A stretch of 43,451 nt of DNA from Clostridia bacterium (GTDB lineage: Bacteria > Bacillota > Clostridia > Oscillospirales > CAG-272): assembly GCA_017522795.1 (NCBI GenBank), contig JAFWXZ010000069.1:1-43451 (forward strand), given 5' to 3'. The number at the start of each line of letters is the position of its first letter. The stretch's first letter is position 1. A program made the translations under genes and the position numbers. Positions 33,117 to 43,451 of this stretch are shown one piece after another. Under the pieces are notes generated by a model, which was not told the DNA's origin, did not search any database, and saw only the letters and a program-made list of their open reading frames with translations.

Positions 33117-34715
33117 ATGGCTGATTTTGTAAATGAAATTAAGAGAAGGCGCACCTTTGCGATAATATCTCACCCCGACGCAGGTAAGACCACCCTGACA
33201 GAGAAGTTTTTGCTCTACGGAGGTGCTATTCAGTTGGCAGGCTCGGTAAAAGGTAAGCAGAATGATAAGCACGCCGTATCCGACTGGATGGAGCTTGAGA
33301 AGCAGAGAGGTATTTCTATCACCTCATCTGTGCTTCAGTTTGAGTATGACGGCTACTGCATCAATATTCTTGACACCCCCGGACACCAGGACTTTTCCGA
33401 GGACACATACCGTACGCTTATGGCGGCAGACTCGGCGGTAATGGTTATTGACGCGGCAAAGGGTATTGAGCCCCAGACGAGAAAGCTCTTTAAGGTATGC
33501 GCTATGCGCGATATTCCTATTTTCACCTTTATCAACAAGATGGACCGCGAGGCGAGAGATCCCTTTGATCTGCTGGACGAGCTTGAGAGGGAGTTCGGCA
33601 TTATGACCTATCCTATGAACTGGCCCATCGGCTGCGGACAGAAGTTTAAAGGTGTATACGACAGAGATAAGAAGACTCTACTCTCCTTTGCAGACTCCCA
33701 CAGAGGTCGTGACAGGATCCGCGGCATTGACCTTGATATCACCGACACGGTAAAGCTTGACGAGCTTGTTGGCGAGAATCAGCGCATCGAATTCTGCGAG
33801 CAGATAGAGCTGCTTGAGGGCGCGGGCGGTGACTTTGACCTTGAGGCGGTTCGCCACGGCAAGCTCTCCCCCGTATTCTTCGGCTCGGCTCTTAATAACT
33901 TCGGCATCGAACCCTTCCTTGAGCATTTTCTTAAAATGACTACCTCACCTCTTCCCAGAGTGGCAGAGGGTAATGTTATAGATCCCTTTGATCCAGATTT
34001 CTCGGCGTTCGTCTTCAAGATCCAGGCGAATATGAACAAGGCGCACCGCGACCGTATCGCCTTTATGCGTATCTGCTCGGGTAAGTTCGAGCGCGGCAAG
34101 GATTACTATCACGTGCAGGGAAACAAGGCTTTCCGCCTCTCCCAACCCCAACAGATGATGGCATCCGAGCGCGAGGTCATTGACGAGGCGTACGCTGGCG
34201 ATATTATCGGCGTGTTTGATCCCGGCATTTTCTCCATCGGCGACACAGTCTGCGAGAAGGGAAAGAAGGTAAAGTTTGAGGGTATTCCCACCTTTGCGCC
34301 CGAGCATTTCGCTATGGTAGAGCAGGTGGATTCCATGAAGCGTAAGCAGTTCGCCAAGGGTATGAATCAGATCGCCCAGGAGGGTGCTATACAGATATTC
34401 TTTGAGCCGGGTGCAGGTCTTGAGAGGGTTATCGTGGGCGTTGTAGGCGTGCTTCAGTTTGAGGTGCTTGAATACCGCCTCAAGAGCGAGTACGGATGCG
34501 ATCTTCGCCGCACGAATATGGGCTACAGCCAGATCCGCTGGATAGAGAATGAGGACCTTGATCCCAAGACACTGAAGCTCTCCCATGACACCAAGTGGGT
34601 GCAGGACTTCAGAGGCAAGAATCTGCTTATTTTCACGAGCGAGTGGGCGATCCGCTGGGTGCTTGAGGACAACCCGAATCTTCGCCTTACCGAGTTCAGC
34701 AAAAACGACGACTAA
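33117..34715 (+). CDS. prfC: Peptide chain release factor 3
   Basis: 532 residues, normal for RF3. The GTPase domain has I-S-H-P-D-A-G-K-T-T (17-26), the E-K-Q-R-G-I-S-I-T-S-S switch I region, D-T-P-G-H-Q-D-F, and N-K-M-D-R. The A-G-S-V-K-G-K (41-47 region) and W-M-E-L-E-K stretches are typical of RF3 rather than EF-G. Domain II and a C-terminal domain follow. RF3 uses GTP to release RF1 or RF2 from the ribosome after peptide release. Start follows AGGAAT (33107-33112). It heads an operon with trmB 21 bases downstream. Confidence 0.96.
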   Translation: MADFVNEIKRRRTFAIISHPDAGKTTLTEKFLLYGGAIQLAGSVKGKQNDKHAVSDWMELEKQRGISITSSVLQFEYDGYCINILDTPGHQDFSEDTYRTLMAADSAVMVIDAAKGIEPQTRKLFKVCAMRDIPIFTFINKMDREARDPFDLLDELEREFGIMTYPMNWPIGCGQKFKGVYDRDKKTLLSFADSHRGRDRIRGIDLDITDTVKLDELVGENQRIEFCEQIELLEGAGGDFDLEAVRHGKLSPVFFGSALNNFGIEPFLEHFLKMTTSPLPRVAEGNVIDPFDPDFSAFVFKIQANMNKAHRDRIAFMRICSGKFERGKDYYHVQGNKAFRLSQPQQMMASEREVIDEAYAGDIIGVFDPGIFSIGDTVCEKGKKVKFEGIPTFAPEHFAMVEQVDSMKRKQFAKGMNQIAQEGAIQIFFEPGAGLERVIVGVVGVLQFEVLEYRLKSEYGCDLRRTNMGYSQIRWIENEDLDPKTLKLSHDTKWVQDFRGKNLLIFTSEWAIRWVLEDNPNLRLTEFSKNDD

Positions 34716-34736
34716 TCAAAAAGCGAGTATCAGAAT

Positions 34737-35444
34737 ATGAGAATGAGAAAAAAGAAGCACTCCGAGGAGCGCCTTGCCGCCTGCGGAGAATACCTTTTCA
34801 AGACAGAGGAGCGCCTTGATGATCCCGCCGCCGCTATCGGTATGCAGGGGGGCAAGGTCTTCCTTGAAATAGGTGCGGGAAAGGGCGGATTTGCCTGTGC
34901 TATGGCAGAGCGTCATCCCGAGGCGGCTTATTTTGCTATGGAGAGGGTGACCGACTGCGTCGTTCTCTGCGTGGAGAAGGCAAAATCGGGTGAGTTCGGC
35001 GAGCTGAAGAACCTCCGCTTCCTTATCGACACCGCCGACAACCTTATGCATATCTTTAATCCGGGTAGCGTAGACGCTATATTCCTTAACTTCTCCGATC
35101 CCTGGTCGAAAAAGGGCTATGCAAAGCGCCGTCTTACCCACAGAAGATACCTTGCTATGTATATGAATCTGCTCCGCGACGGCGGAACTCTCCGCTTCAA
35201 GACCGACAACGTTGGTCTTTTCGACTTCTCCCTTGAGGAAATTGAGGCGATGGGACTGACTCTCTCGGCTATGACCCGCGACCTCCACGCATCCGAGTGG
35301 AACGAGGGTAATATTATGACCGAATACGAGCGTAGCTTCTCCCAGCAGGGAATGAAGATAAATATGCTTGAGATAAAGAAGCCCGCGGGCTTTAATCCCG
35401 AGATCTCAACCGAGTTTCTGACCAAGAACGAATACAGAGGATAA
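34737..35444 (+). CDS. trmB: tRNA (guanine-N7-)-methyltransferase
   Basis: 235 residues. The SAM-binding motif is L-E-I-G-A-G-K-G-G-F; the TrmB signature N-F-S-D-P-W-S-K-K-G-Y-A-K-R-R-L is clear, and the late motif T-E-Y-E-R is present. The family methylates N7 of G46 in the tRNA variable loop. Two Met codons lie close together at the start (34737 and 34743); only a weak GCGAG precedes them, so coupling to prfC is likely. Confidence 0.94.
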   Translation: MRMRKKKHSEERLAACGEYLFKTEERLDDPAAAIGMQGGKVFLEIGAGKGGFACAMAERHPEAAYFAMERVTDCVVLCVEKAKSGEFGELKNLRFLIDTADNLMHIFNPGSVDAIFLNFSDPWSKKGYAKRRLTHRRYLAMYMNLLRDGGTLRFKTDNVGLFDFSLEEIEAMGLTLSAMTRDLHASEWNEGNIMTEYERSFSQQGMKINMLEIKKPAGFNPEISTEFLTKNEYRG

Positions 35445-35474
35445 TCAATTAAGCCTGCCGAAAGGAGCACCCCT

Positions 35475-36875
35475 GTGGAAAACTACATAGACGATAGCCG
35501 TATCCACGAGGGACATCGCTCAAGGATGCGAGCAAAGCTGCTGACTCACGGTCAGAGGATATTTGACACCTACGAGCTGCTTGAAATGCTGCTCTATCAT
35601 ATGATTCCCTATAAGGACACCAATCCCCTGTCAAAGAGGCTTCTTGCCGCCTTTGGCAGTCTTGAGGGCGTTCTCTCCGCCTCCCGCGAGGAGCTTGCCG
35701 CCTGTCTTGGAATAGGCGAGCGCACGGCGGATTTTCTCACGGCGGTGGGTACTCTTGGCGATATTATAGGCGCGGAGATCCTTGTGAATACGGGGCCCAA
35801 TCTGTCAAGCTACGACGCGGTCGGAGCCTATCTTACCGAGTATTTTTCGGGTGTCAGCGAAAAGCAGGTGATTGCTCTTTATCTTGATAGCGGTATGCAC
35901 CTGAAGTGCGTGAAAAAGCTCTATGACTTAGAGTACGAGTCGGGTGGAGTAAAGGCAAAGCCCTTTATCGATGGAGCTATAGAAAACTCGGCGGCGGTTG
36001 TTATCACCGCCCACAATCACCCCTACGGACCCTTTTATCCCACCCAGGGTGACAGAGCTACCAATAAGGTAATTACCGATACGCTCAAAATGTACGGCAT
36101 CGTACACGCTGAGCATTACATAATTTGCGGCGAGCATTACGCAGGCATCGGCTCGCTTGAGAACTTCGCGGCAAAGCTGTCGCAGATGCCTGCGGTATCC
36201 AGATTTTTTGACAGTATCGAGCGGGAGGAGCCCGTTTGCCGTATGAGCGCCATTTCCGAGGAGAAAAAAGTGTTCGCGGACGTTGGACATAACCTTGCGG
36301 ACAGCGATTTTTTTGTGCGTCTTCTCGGCTTTGTGTCGGGAGATCTTGCGGGCGAGAGAGCAGAGCTTCTGCTGGGCAGATTCCACAGTATAGAAAATAC
36401 GCTTACCGCTTCCGCAAAGGAGCTTTCGGCTCTCACGGACGATAAATGCGCCTTTTACCTGAAGCTGCTTGCCTACGTCACATCAAGACGCGTCACCGAC
36501 GGATTCAAGACGGGCAGGGTATACAGCAGGGCGGAAATCGCCGAATATTTAAAGGCACTGTTCCTCGGTGAGCCAATAGAGAAGACCTACGTTTTGGGCT
36601 TTGATGGAAAAGATCGCTTCCTCGGCTGCGAGCTTGTGGGCGAGGGAACGGTCAGCGCCTCCGAGGTCATTCCGAGAAGGGCGGTAGATGCCGCCGCGGG
36701 ACTGTCTGCCAGCCGTGTGGTAATAGCTCATAATCACCCCTTCGGAACGACGAGAGCATCTGCCGATGACCTTAACGTGACCAAGCAATTTGAGGCACTT
36801 TTCGCCAGCTGCGGAATGAAGCTTGTTGACCATTTTATCCTGGCTGGACAGCTCTGTGATACTATTGATTTTTAA
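35475..36875 (+). CDS. radC: Tandem RadC (JAMM/MPN) protein, two RadC units fused
   Basis: 466 residues, about twice the usual 225. It starts at GTG 35475 after AAAGGAG (35461-35467). Unit 1 has a helix-hairpin-helix-like region (about 55-100) and an MPN domain with H180-x-H182-P then T190-x-x-D193. This keeps the metal ligands of the JAMM motif but has Thr where Ser is usual. Unit 2 (about 275-466) repeats the plan and has the full motif H419-x-H421, S429, D432. Each unit resembles RadC/YeeS-type proteins. RadC's role is still unclear, and the former link to DNA repair was withdrawn for E. coli. The gene lies 30 bases after trmB in a housekeeping operon, so this looks like a vertical gene, not a mobile one. 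Confidence 0.88.
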   Translation: MENYIDDSRIHEGHRSRMRAKLLTHGQRIFDTYELLEMLLYHMIPYKDTNPLSKRLLAAFGSLEGVLSASREELAACLGIGERTADFLTAVGTLGDIIGAEILVNTGPNLSSYDAVGAYLTEYFSGVSEKQVIALYLDSGMHLKCVKKLYDLEYESGGVKAKPFIDGAIENSAAVVITAHNHPYGPFYPTQGDRATNKVITDTLKMYGIVHAEHYIICGEHYAGIGSLENFAAKLSQMPAVSRFFDSIEREEPVCRMSAISEEKKVFADVGHNLADSDFFVRLLGFVSGDLAGERAELLLGRFHSIENTLTASAKELSALTDDKCAFYLKLLAYVTSRRVTDGFKTGRVYSRAEIAEYLKALFLGEPIEKTYVLGFDGKDRFLGCELVGEGTVSASEVIPRRAVDAAAGLSASRVVIAHNHPFGTTRASADDLNVTKQFEALFASCGMKLVDHFILAGQLCDTIDF

Positions 36876-36881
36876 ATTTTG

Positions 36882-36905
36882 AAAAGAGCAAGGCGAGCTC
36901 TTTTT
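36882..36905 (+). terminator. Small terminator or attenuator between radC and the DUF554 gene
   Basis: AAAAGAGC (36882-36889) pairs with GCTCTTTT (36897-36904), seven-base loop, with a T run that leads straight into the GGAGG of the next gene. It could limit read-through. Confidence 0.6.
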
Positions 36906-36915
36906 GGAGGAAAAT

Positions 36916-37653
36916 ATGCCATTTTTGGGAACAATAGTTAACTTTTTAGCCGTTTTAGTCTGCGGTTTACTCGGTATGCTGGTAAAGAAAGGCGTGCCGA
37001 AAAGAATTAGCGATGCGCTCTCCTGCGCTATGGCTATCTGCGTAATTTACATAGGAATTGACGGAGTGCTTGAGCAGGCTCCCGCGGTCAGCGAGGGCGA
37101 CTTTCTCTCCGACGGACTTATCAAGGTTCTGGTTATGGTAATATCCATGGGACTCGGAACTCTGATAGGCGAATTAATAGATATTGACAAGTGGGTAAAC
37201 CGACTCGGTGATACTCTTGAAAAAAAGCTGGTAAAGGACGGAGAAAAGGGTAAATTTGCCAAAGGCTTCGTGTCTTGCAGCCTGCTTTTCTGCGTTGGTG
37301 CAATGACGGTGAACGGCGCCTTTCAGGATGCGCTCGGCAAGTCCGATATTCTGCTGGCAAAGTCGGTGATAGACGGAATTATGTGCTTCGTTATGGCTTC
37401 AACTCTTGGCATTGGATGCGCTGCATCCTCGGTTTTTGTGCTGGTTTATCAGGGGATTCTTACCCTTGTCGGTATGTTTATCGCGGGACTTCTCAGCCCC
37501 GAAATTATATCATATATGTCTGTGACAGGCTCGCTTATCATCATCCTTATCGGTACGAATATGCTTGGAGTGACCAAGGTAAAAACGGCTAATATGACCC
37601 CCACGATCTTCCTGCCCGCACTGATTTGGCCACTGCTTTCTCTCCTGCTTTGA
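36916..37653 (+). CDS. DUF554-family membrane protein
   Basis: 245 residues with about seven membrane helices. Start at ATG 36916, because the in-frame TTG at 36904 forms part of the RBS (GGAGG, 36906-36910). The family pattern G-x-x-x-N-x-x-x-V to begin, the M-S-x-G-L-G-T-L-I-G-E-x-x-D-I-D segment, and F-V-x-x-S-L-L-F-C-V-G-A-M-T-V-N-G fit DUF554 (YdfK-like). Known function: none established; a transport role is often assumed. It is the last gene of the prfC operon. Confidence 0.87.
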   Translation: MPFLGTIVNFLAVLVCGLLGMLVKKGVPKRISDALSCAMAICVIYIGIDGVLEQAPAVSEGDFLSDGLIKVLVMVISMGLGTLIGELIDIDKWVNRLGDTLEKKLVKDGEKGKFAKGFVSCSLLFCVGAMTVNGAFQDALGKSDILLAKSVIDGIMCFVMASTLGIGCAASSVFVLVYQGILTLVGMFIAGLLSPEIISYMSVTGSLIIILIGTNMLGVTKVKTANMTPTIFLPALIWPLLSLLL

Positions 37654-37740
37654 TTTTGGAGAAAATCTCGGGCAGAAAACAAAAAAATCTCAAAAAAACA
37701 ACAAAAATCCGAATGATCGGCTACATTAATATTATAAGCG

Positions 37741-37774
37741 GCAACCCGTGAGACGTGCGGGTTGCTTCTTTTCT
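37741..37774 (+). terminator. Intrinsic terminator upstream of rpoB
   Basis: GCAACCCG (37741-37748) pairs with CGGGTTGC (37758-37765), nine-base loop, followed by a T-rich TTCTTTTCTTTT. It closes the prfC operon. The rest of 37654-37865 shows only AT-rich sequence. Confidence 0.75.
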
Positions 37775-37865
37775 TTTCAGCGATTTTTTGATTCCCTGAA
37801 ATGCCTGATTTTGAATTTTGCCTCGACTTGTTTAAAAAAAAGACAGAAAATTTTTCCAAAAAGGC

Positions 37866-37893
37866 TTGACAAATTAAAAAATAGTGATATAAT
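37866..37893 (+). promoter_or_regulatory. Promoter of the rpoB-rpoC operon
   Basis: TTGACA (37866-37871) and TATAAT (37888-37893), 16-base spacer. It gives a leader of about 190 bases. No rplJ/rplL genes lie upstream. Confidence 0.88.
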
Positions 37894-37983
37894 ATTAAAA
37901 TGCGTAATAATTGTATTTTTCTTTGGGGGATTTCTGCCCTTTTTTCAGGGTGGGGCTGTCAAAATGACTAAAATTTCCTCGGG

Positions 37984-38038
37984 AAAATGCGCATTTTGCC
38001 TAAAAGTGAGGGAAAATCCCCTTTTGGCAGAGTTTTTT
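37984..38038 (+). promoter_or_regulatory. Structured rpoB leader, attenuator-like
   Basis: A perfect palindrome AAAATGCGCATTTT (37984-37997) is followed at once by a hairpin: GCC-T-AAAAG (37998-38006) with CTTTTGGC (38021-38028), and GGG/CCC inside (38010-38012 with 38018-38020). Four bases later comes TTTTTT (38033-38038). The layout of promoter, two hairpins, T run, then rpoB suggests transcription attenuation, but the short gap before the T run weakens it. Confidence 0.45.
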
Positions 38039-38091
38039 CGCTTCAAGCGACCCGAATTAGTAAAATTTTGAAGAATGGAGTGATTCTTTTT

Positions 38092-41000
38092 ATGATGCTT
38101 AAACCCCGTAAACTTGGCACCAATGTAAGAATGAGCTTTTCCAAGATCGAAGCTGCTACGGAAATGCCTAATCTTATCGAGGTGCAGAAGGACTCGTACG
38201 AGTGGTTCCTCAGAGAGGGACTTAACGAGGTTCTCCGCGACGTTTCTCCGATAGTGGATTACACCGGAAATCTGTCCATTGAGTTTACCGACTACACTAT
38301 TGATCCTACTCCCAGATATCCCGTTGAGGAGTGCAAGGACAGATCGGTCACCTACGACGCCCACATGAAGGTTGGCGTTCGTCTTGTGAATAAGGCGACC
38401 GGCGAGCTTAAGACCGCACAGATCTTCCTTGGTGATTTCCCTCTGATGACCGACAACGGCACCTTCGTAATCAACGGCGCAGAGAGAGTTATCGTTTCTC
38501 AGCTGGTGCGTTCTCCCGGAATGTACTATGCGGACGAGGTTGACAAGCAGGGTAAGCATAACTTCACCGCTACCGTTATCCCCTACAGAGGAGCTTGGCT
38601 TGAGTATGAGAGCGATGCTGCAGGTCTGTTCTACGTTAAGATAGACAAGAACCGCAAGCTTCCCATCAGTACGCTTATCCGCGCTCTTTGCGCTCCCGGC
38701 GAGGACAACGATGATGCTATTATCGCTATGTTCGGTAATGAGGAAGCTCTTAAGGCTACCATGATGAAGGACGAGTGCGCTGCTCTTGCAGAGGAGAACG
38801 GCACCTCCTACCGTGATGAAGCTCTTAAGGAGATCTACAAGAAGCTCCGTCCCGGTGAGCCTCCCCACGTTGAGTCCGCCGAGATACTTATCAATAACAT
38901 GTTCTTCGATCCCAAGAGATACGACCTTGCTCCCGTTGGTAGATATAAGTATAACCGCAAGGTTGCTCTTGCAAGAAGAATTGAGGGTAAGACCCTTGCC
39001 GAGACCGTTATTAACCCCCTTACAGGTGAGATCGTTGCCGAGGCAGGCGCAGAGATCACCCGCGAGCTTGCTATCGCCATTGAGGACAGCCTTGTAAACG
39101 AGGTTATCGTCAAGACCGAGACCGAGCGTGAGGTTAAGGTATTCGGCAACAATACCGTTCGTCCCGAGCTTGTGCTTGGCTACGACCTTACCGACTGTGG
39201 CGTAAAGGCAGGCGAGAAGGTAAGATTCGGTATTCTTAAGGAAATCATCGCTGACGCCGATGCCGAGGGCTTTGAGGGCGAGGCGCGCGAGAGATATATT
39301 AAGAGACTTGTTAAGGACAGATTCGCAGAGCTCTGTCCCAAGCATATCACCAAGGAAGATATTTTTGCTTCGATCAACTATCTTCTTTGTCTTACTCATG
39401 GCATCGGCTCTACCGATGACATCGACCACCTTGGCAACAGAAGACTTCGCTGCGTAGGCGAGCTTCTTCAGAATCAGCTGAGGATTGGTATGTCCAGAAT
39501 GGACAAGAACATCAAGGAGCGTATGGCTACTCACGACGCGGACGATCTTCGTCCCGAGGCGCTTATCAACACCCGTCCCGTAGCAACCGCGATCCGCGAG
39601 TTCTTCGGCTCTTCGCCTCTTTCTCAGTTCATGGACCAGAACAACCCTCTTGCCGAGCTTACTCACAAGCGCCGTCTTTCCGCGCTTGGTCCCGGCGGTC
39701 TCTCCAGAGACAGAGCATCCTTCGAGGTTCGTGACGTTCACTATACCCACTACGGCCGTATCTGCCCTGTAGAAACGCCCGAGGGTCCCAACATCGGTCT
39801 TATCTCCTACCTTGCGTCCTACGCAAAGATCAGCGATTACGGCTTCCTTAAGGCGCCTTACAGAATCGTTGATAAGAAGACGGGACGCGTGACCGACGAG
39901 GTAGTTTACCTCACCGCAGACGAAGAGGACAACAACGTTGTTGCTCAGGCTAACGAGAAGCTTGACGAGAACGGATATTTTATAAACAAGAAGGTTATCT
40001 GCCGACTTAACACCGAGTACATCGAGGTTGAGCCCACCGAGGTTGACCTTATGGACGCATGTCCTCAGATGGCGGTGTCTGTTGCGGCGGGCTGTATTCC
40101 CTTCCTTGAGAACGACGACAACACCCGTGCGCTTATGGGATCGAATATGCAGAAGCAGGCTGTGCCTCTTATGGTGACCGACTCTCCCATCGTTGCGACA
40201 GGTATGGAGTACAAGGCGGCCGTTGACTCGGGCGCGGTAGTCGTTGCAAAGAACGGCGGTACGGTTGAGCGGGCTTGCGGCTCGGAGATCGTTATTCTCT
40301 CTGACGAGGGCGGCAAGGATACCTATCACCTTATAAAGTTCAAGCGCTCTAACCAGGGCACCTGTGTAAACCAGCGTCCTATCGTAAACGAGGGCGACAG
40401 AGTAGAGGCAGGTCAGGTTATTGCAGACGGTCCCGCTACCCAGGGCGGTGAGATCTCTCTCGGTAAGAATGCTCTTATCGGCTTTATGACCTGGGAGGGT
40501 TACAACTACGAGGACGCGGTTCTCCTTAACGAGAAGCTTGTCCGCGAGGATATGTACACCTCTATCCATATTGAAAAGTTCACCAAGGAAGCCCGCGACA
40601 CCAAGCTCGGTGCGCAGGAGATCACCCGTGAGGTTCCCAACGTCGGTGACGATGCACTGAAGAACCTTGACGCAGACGGTATCATCAGAATCGGTACCGA
40701 GGTTCGTCCCGGCGATATTCTTGTCGGTATGGTAACTCCCAAGGGCGAGACCGAGCTTACCCCCGAGGAGAGACTTCTCCGTGCGATCTTCGGCGAGAAG
40801 GCGCGTGAGGTTAAGGATTCCTCCCTTAAGATGCGCCACGGTGAGTACGGTGTTGTCGTTGACGTTAAGATCTACGACCGCACCAACTCCGATGAGCTTG
40901 CTCCCGGCGTAAACAAGGTGGTTCACGTTTACGTTGCCCAGAAGAGAAAGATCTCTGTAGGTGACAAGATGGCGGGCCGTCACGGTAACAAGGGTGTCGT

Positions 41001-42012
41001 TTCCCGCATACTTCCTCCCGAGGATATGCCCTTCCTTGCAGATGGTACTCCCCTTGATATCGTTCTGAACCCCCTCGGCGTTCCTTCCCGTATGAATATC
41101 GGTCAGGTGCTTGAGGTGCATCTCGGTATTGCTTGCCGCAAGCTCGGCATTAAGATAATGACTCCCGTATTTGACGGTGCAAAGGAGACCGATATTATCG
41201 AGCTTCTCCGCCAGGCTAAGTACACCCGTGAGATCCGTCCCGGTGAGAGCGTGCGCGGTAAGGCTGTATTTATGGAGGTCGTTCGCGAGGACGGCAAGAT
41301 GGATCTTCAGCGCGTTGACCAGTCTATAGTTGACGATGACGAGAAGCTTCGCAGCCTTATGAAGCACGAAACTCTTAAGGTTATCGACGGTAAGGTTACT
41401 CTGTACGACGGACGTACTGGAGATCCCTTCGACAACCCCGTCACCGTTGGTATCATGTACTACCTTAAGCTTCACCACCTGGTTGATGATAAGATCCACG
41501 CACGTTCTATCGGCTCCTACTCCATCGTAACTCAGCAGCCCCTTGGCGGTAAGGCTCAGTTCGGTGGTCAGAGATTCGGTGAGATGGAGGTTTGGGCTCT
41601 TGAGGCATACGGTGCAGCATACACCCTTCAGGAGATCCTTACTGTTAAGTCCGACGATATTGCAGGTCGTACCAAGACCTACGAGGCTATCGTTAAGGGA
41701 CAGAACATTCCTACTCCCGGTATTCCCGAGTCCTTCAAGGTTATGGTTAAGGAGCTTCAGGCTCTCTGTCTTAACATCCGCGTTCTTGACGAGAATGATC
41801 AGGAGGTTGATATCTCCGGTGTGATCGACGATGACGCTCCCACCTTCAACAACATTGAAGAGGTTGAGAGAAGCGTTGACGCTCAGAACGAGAAGACAGA
41901 CCTTGACGACGAGGACGATGAGATCCTTGACGACGAGGACTTCGATGATTTTGAGGACGATGAGTTCCTCGGTGACGAGTACGACGAGTCTGACGAGGAC
42001 TTCGAGGAATAA
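38092..42012 (+). CDS. rpoB: DNA-directed RNA polymerase subunit beta
   Basis: 1306 residues. Start at ATG 38092 (a second ATG follows at 38095) after GGAGTG (38077-38082); the longer in-frame reading from 37987 has no RBS and crosses the leader hairpins. The rifampicin region is of sensitive type, with D515, H525 and S530 (E. coli 516, 526, 531 positions) in the S-Q-F-M-D-Q and [12 protein letters not shown] segments. The conserved [12 protein letters not shown] and [20 protein letters not shown] motifs near the C-terminus are intact. A very acidic tail of about 45 Asp/Glu-rich residues ends the protein. It forms the catalytic core with RpoC, 81 bases downstream. Confidence 0.98.
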   Translation: MMLKPRKLGTNVRMSFSKIEAATEMPNLIEVQKDSYEWFLREGLNEVLRDVSPIVDYTGNLSIEFTDYTIDPTPRYPVEECKDRSVTYDAHMKVGVRLVNKATGELKTAQIFLGDFPLMTDNGTFVINGAERVIVSQLVRSPGMYYADEVDKQGKHNFTATVIPYRGAWLEYESDAAGLFYVKIDKNRKLPISTLIRALCAPGEDNDDAIIAMFGNEEALKATMMKDECAALAEENGTSYRDEALKEIYKKLRPGEPPHVESAEILINNMFFDPKRYDLAPVGRYKYNRKVALARRIEGKTLAETVINPLTGEIVAEAGAEITRELAIAIEDSLVNEVIVKTETEREVKVFGNNTVRPELVLGYDLTDCGVKAGEKVRFGILKEIIADADAEGFEGEARERYIKRLVKDRFAELCPKHITKEDIFASINYLLCLTHGIGSTDDIDHLGNRRLRCVGELLQNQLRIGMSRMDKNIKERMATHDADDLRPEALINTRPVATAIREFFGSSPLSQFMDQNNPLAELTHKRRLSALGPGGLSRDRASFEVRDVHYTHYGRICPVETPEGPNIGLISYLASYAKISDYGFLKAPYRIVDKKTGRVTDEVVYLTADEEDNNVVAQANEKLDENGYFINKKVICRLNTEYIEVEPTEVDLMDACPQMAVSVAAGCIPFLENDDNTRALMGSNMQKQAVPLMVTDSPIVATGMEYKAAVDSGAVVVAKNGGTVERACGSEIVILSDEGGKDTYHLIKFKRSNQGTCVNQRPIVNEGDRVEAGQVIADGPATQGGEISLGKNALIGFMTWEGYNYEDAVLLNEKLVREDMYTSIHIEKFTKEARDTKLGAQEITREVPNVGDDALKNLDADGIIRIGTEVRPGDILVGMVTPKGETELTPEERLLRAIFGEKAREVKDSSLKMRHGEYGVVVDVKIYDRTNSDELAPGVNKVVHVYVAQKRKISVGDKMAGRHGNKGVVSRILPPEDMPFLADGTPLDIVLNPLGVPSRMNIGQVLEVHLGIACRKLGIKIMTPVFDGAKETDIIELLRQAKYTREIRPGESVRGKAVFMEVVREDGKMDLQRVDQSIVDDDEKLRSLMKHETLKVIDGKVTLYDGRTGDPFDNPVTVGIMYYLKLHHLVDDKIHARSIGSYSIVTQQPLGGKAQFGGQRFGEMEVWALEAYGAAYTLQEILTVKSDDIAGRTKTYEAIVKGQNIPTPGIPESFKVMVKELQALCLNIRVLDENDQEVDISGVIDDDAPTFNNIEEVERSVDAQNEKTDLDDEDDEILDDEDFDDFEDDEFLGDEYDESDEDFEE

Positions 42013-43451
<1,439 letters not shown>

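Overview
The window reads as a chromosomal segment of a Gram-positive, low-to-mid GC member of the Clostridia, most likely an uncultured gut or rumen lineage. This rests on clostridial-type housekeeping proteins (RpoB, RpoC, TrmB, class II GalT), many lipoproteins with a C-terminal Cys lipobox, strong AGGAG-type ribosome binding sites, TTGACA/TATAAT promoters, intrinsic terminators, and a heavy load of plant or host glycan utilisation genes. Species cannot be named from the sequence.

Layout. (1) 1-3000 is an AT-rich accessory stretch: an array of seven small palindromes with a polarity switch, an S23-type four-helix-bundle gene, and an unrecognised 605-residue lipoprotein gene bracketed by 19-bp-period TTCGTTAAA repeats and followed by an unusual set of three interlocked inverted repeats. 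(2) 3067-5704 (minus) is a two-gene operon of a HAD hydrolase and a cytoplasmic NagZ-like GH3 enzyme. (3) 6492-15851 is an Opp/Dpp-type ABC importer operon (binding lipoprotein, two permeases, two ATPases, DUF3899 membrane protein) with a long regulatory region, a structured leader and three large hairpins after the first gene. Several of its subunits carry large insertions. (4) 16487-25389 has a membrane-anchored GH3 beta-glucosidase with permuted domain order, a GH2 beta-galactosidase-like enzyme, a GPH-family sugar symporter, UDP-galactopyranose mutase and a family 2 glycosyltransferase. (5) 25498-28304 is a lipoprotein translationally coupled to galT. (6) 28379-32500 has an M6-type secreted metalloprotease lipoprotein (minus), an SDR oxidoreductase (plus), and a HAD hydrolase with an overlapping small lipoprotein (minus). 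(7) 32501-33116 is a non-coding, repeat-containing island. (8) 33117-37653 is a housekeeping operon: prfC, trmB, a tandem RadC protein, DUF554. (9) 37866 to the end is the rpoB-rpoC operon with its own promoter and a structured leader; rpoC is cut by the window edge inside its catalytic NADFDGD motif.

How the parts may work together (inference). Secreted or membrane-bound enzymes release sugars and peptides, the Opp-type importer and GPH symporter take up products, the cytosolic GH2 and GalT feed galactose into UDP-galactose, and Glf plus the glycosyltransferase could divert this to galactofuranose in a surface glycan. No rRNA, tRNA, CRISPR array, recognisable transposase or prophage gene was seen.
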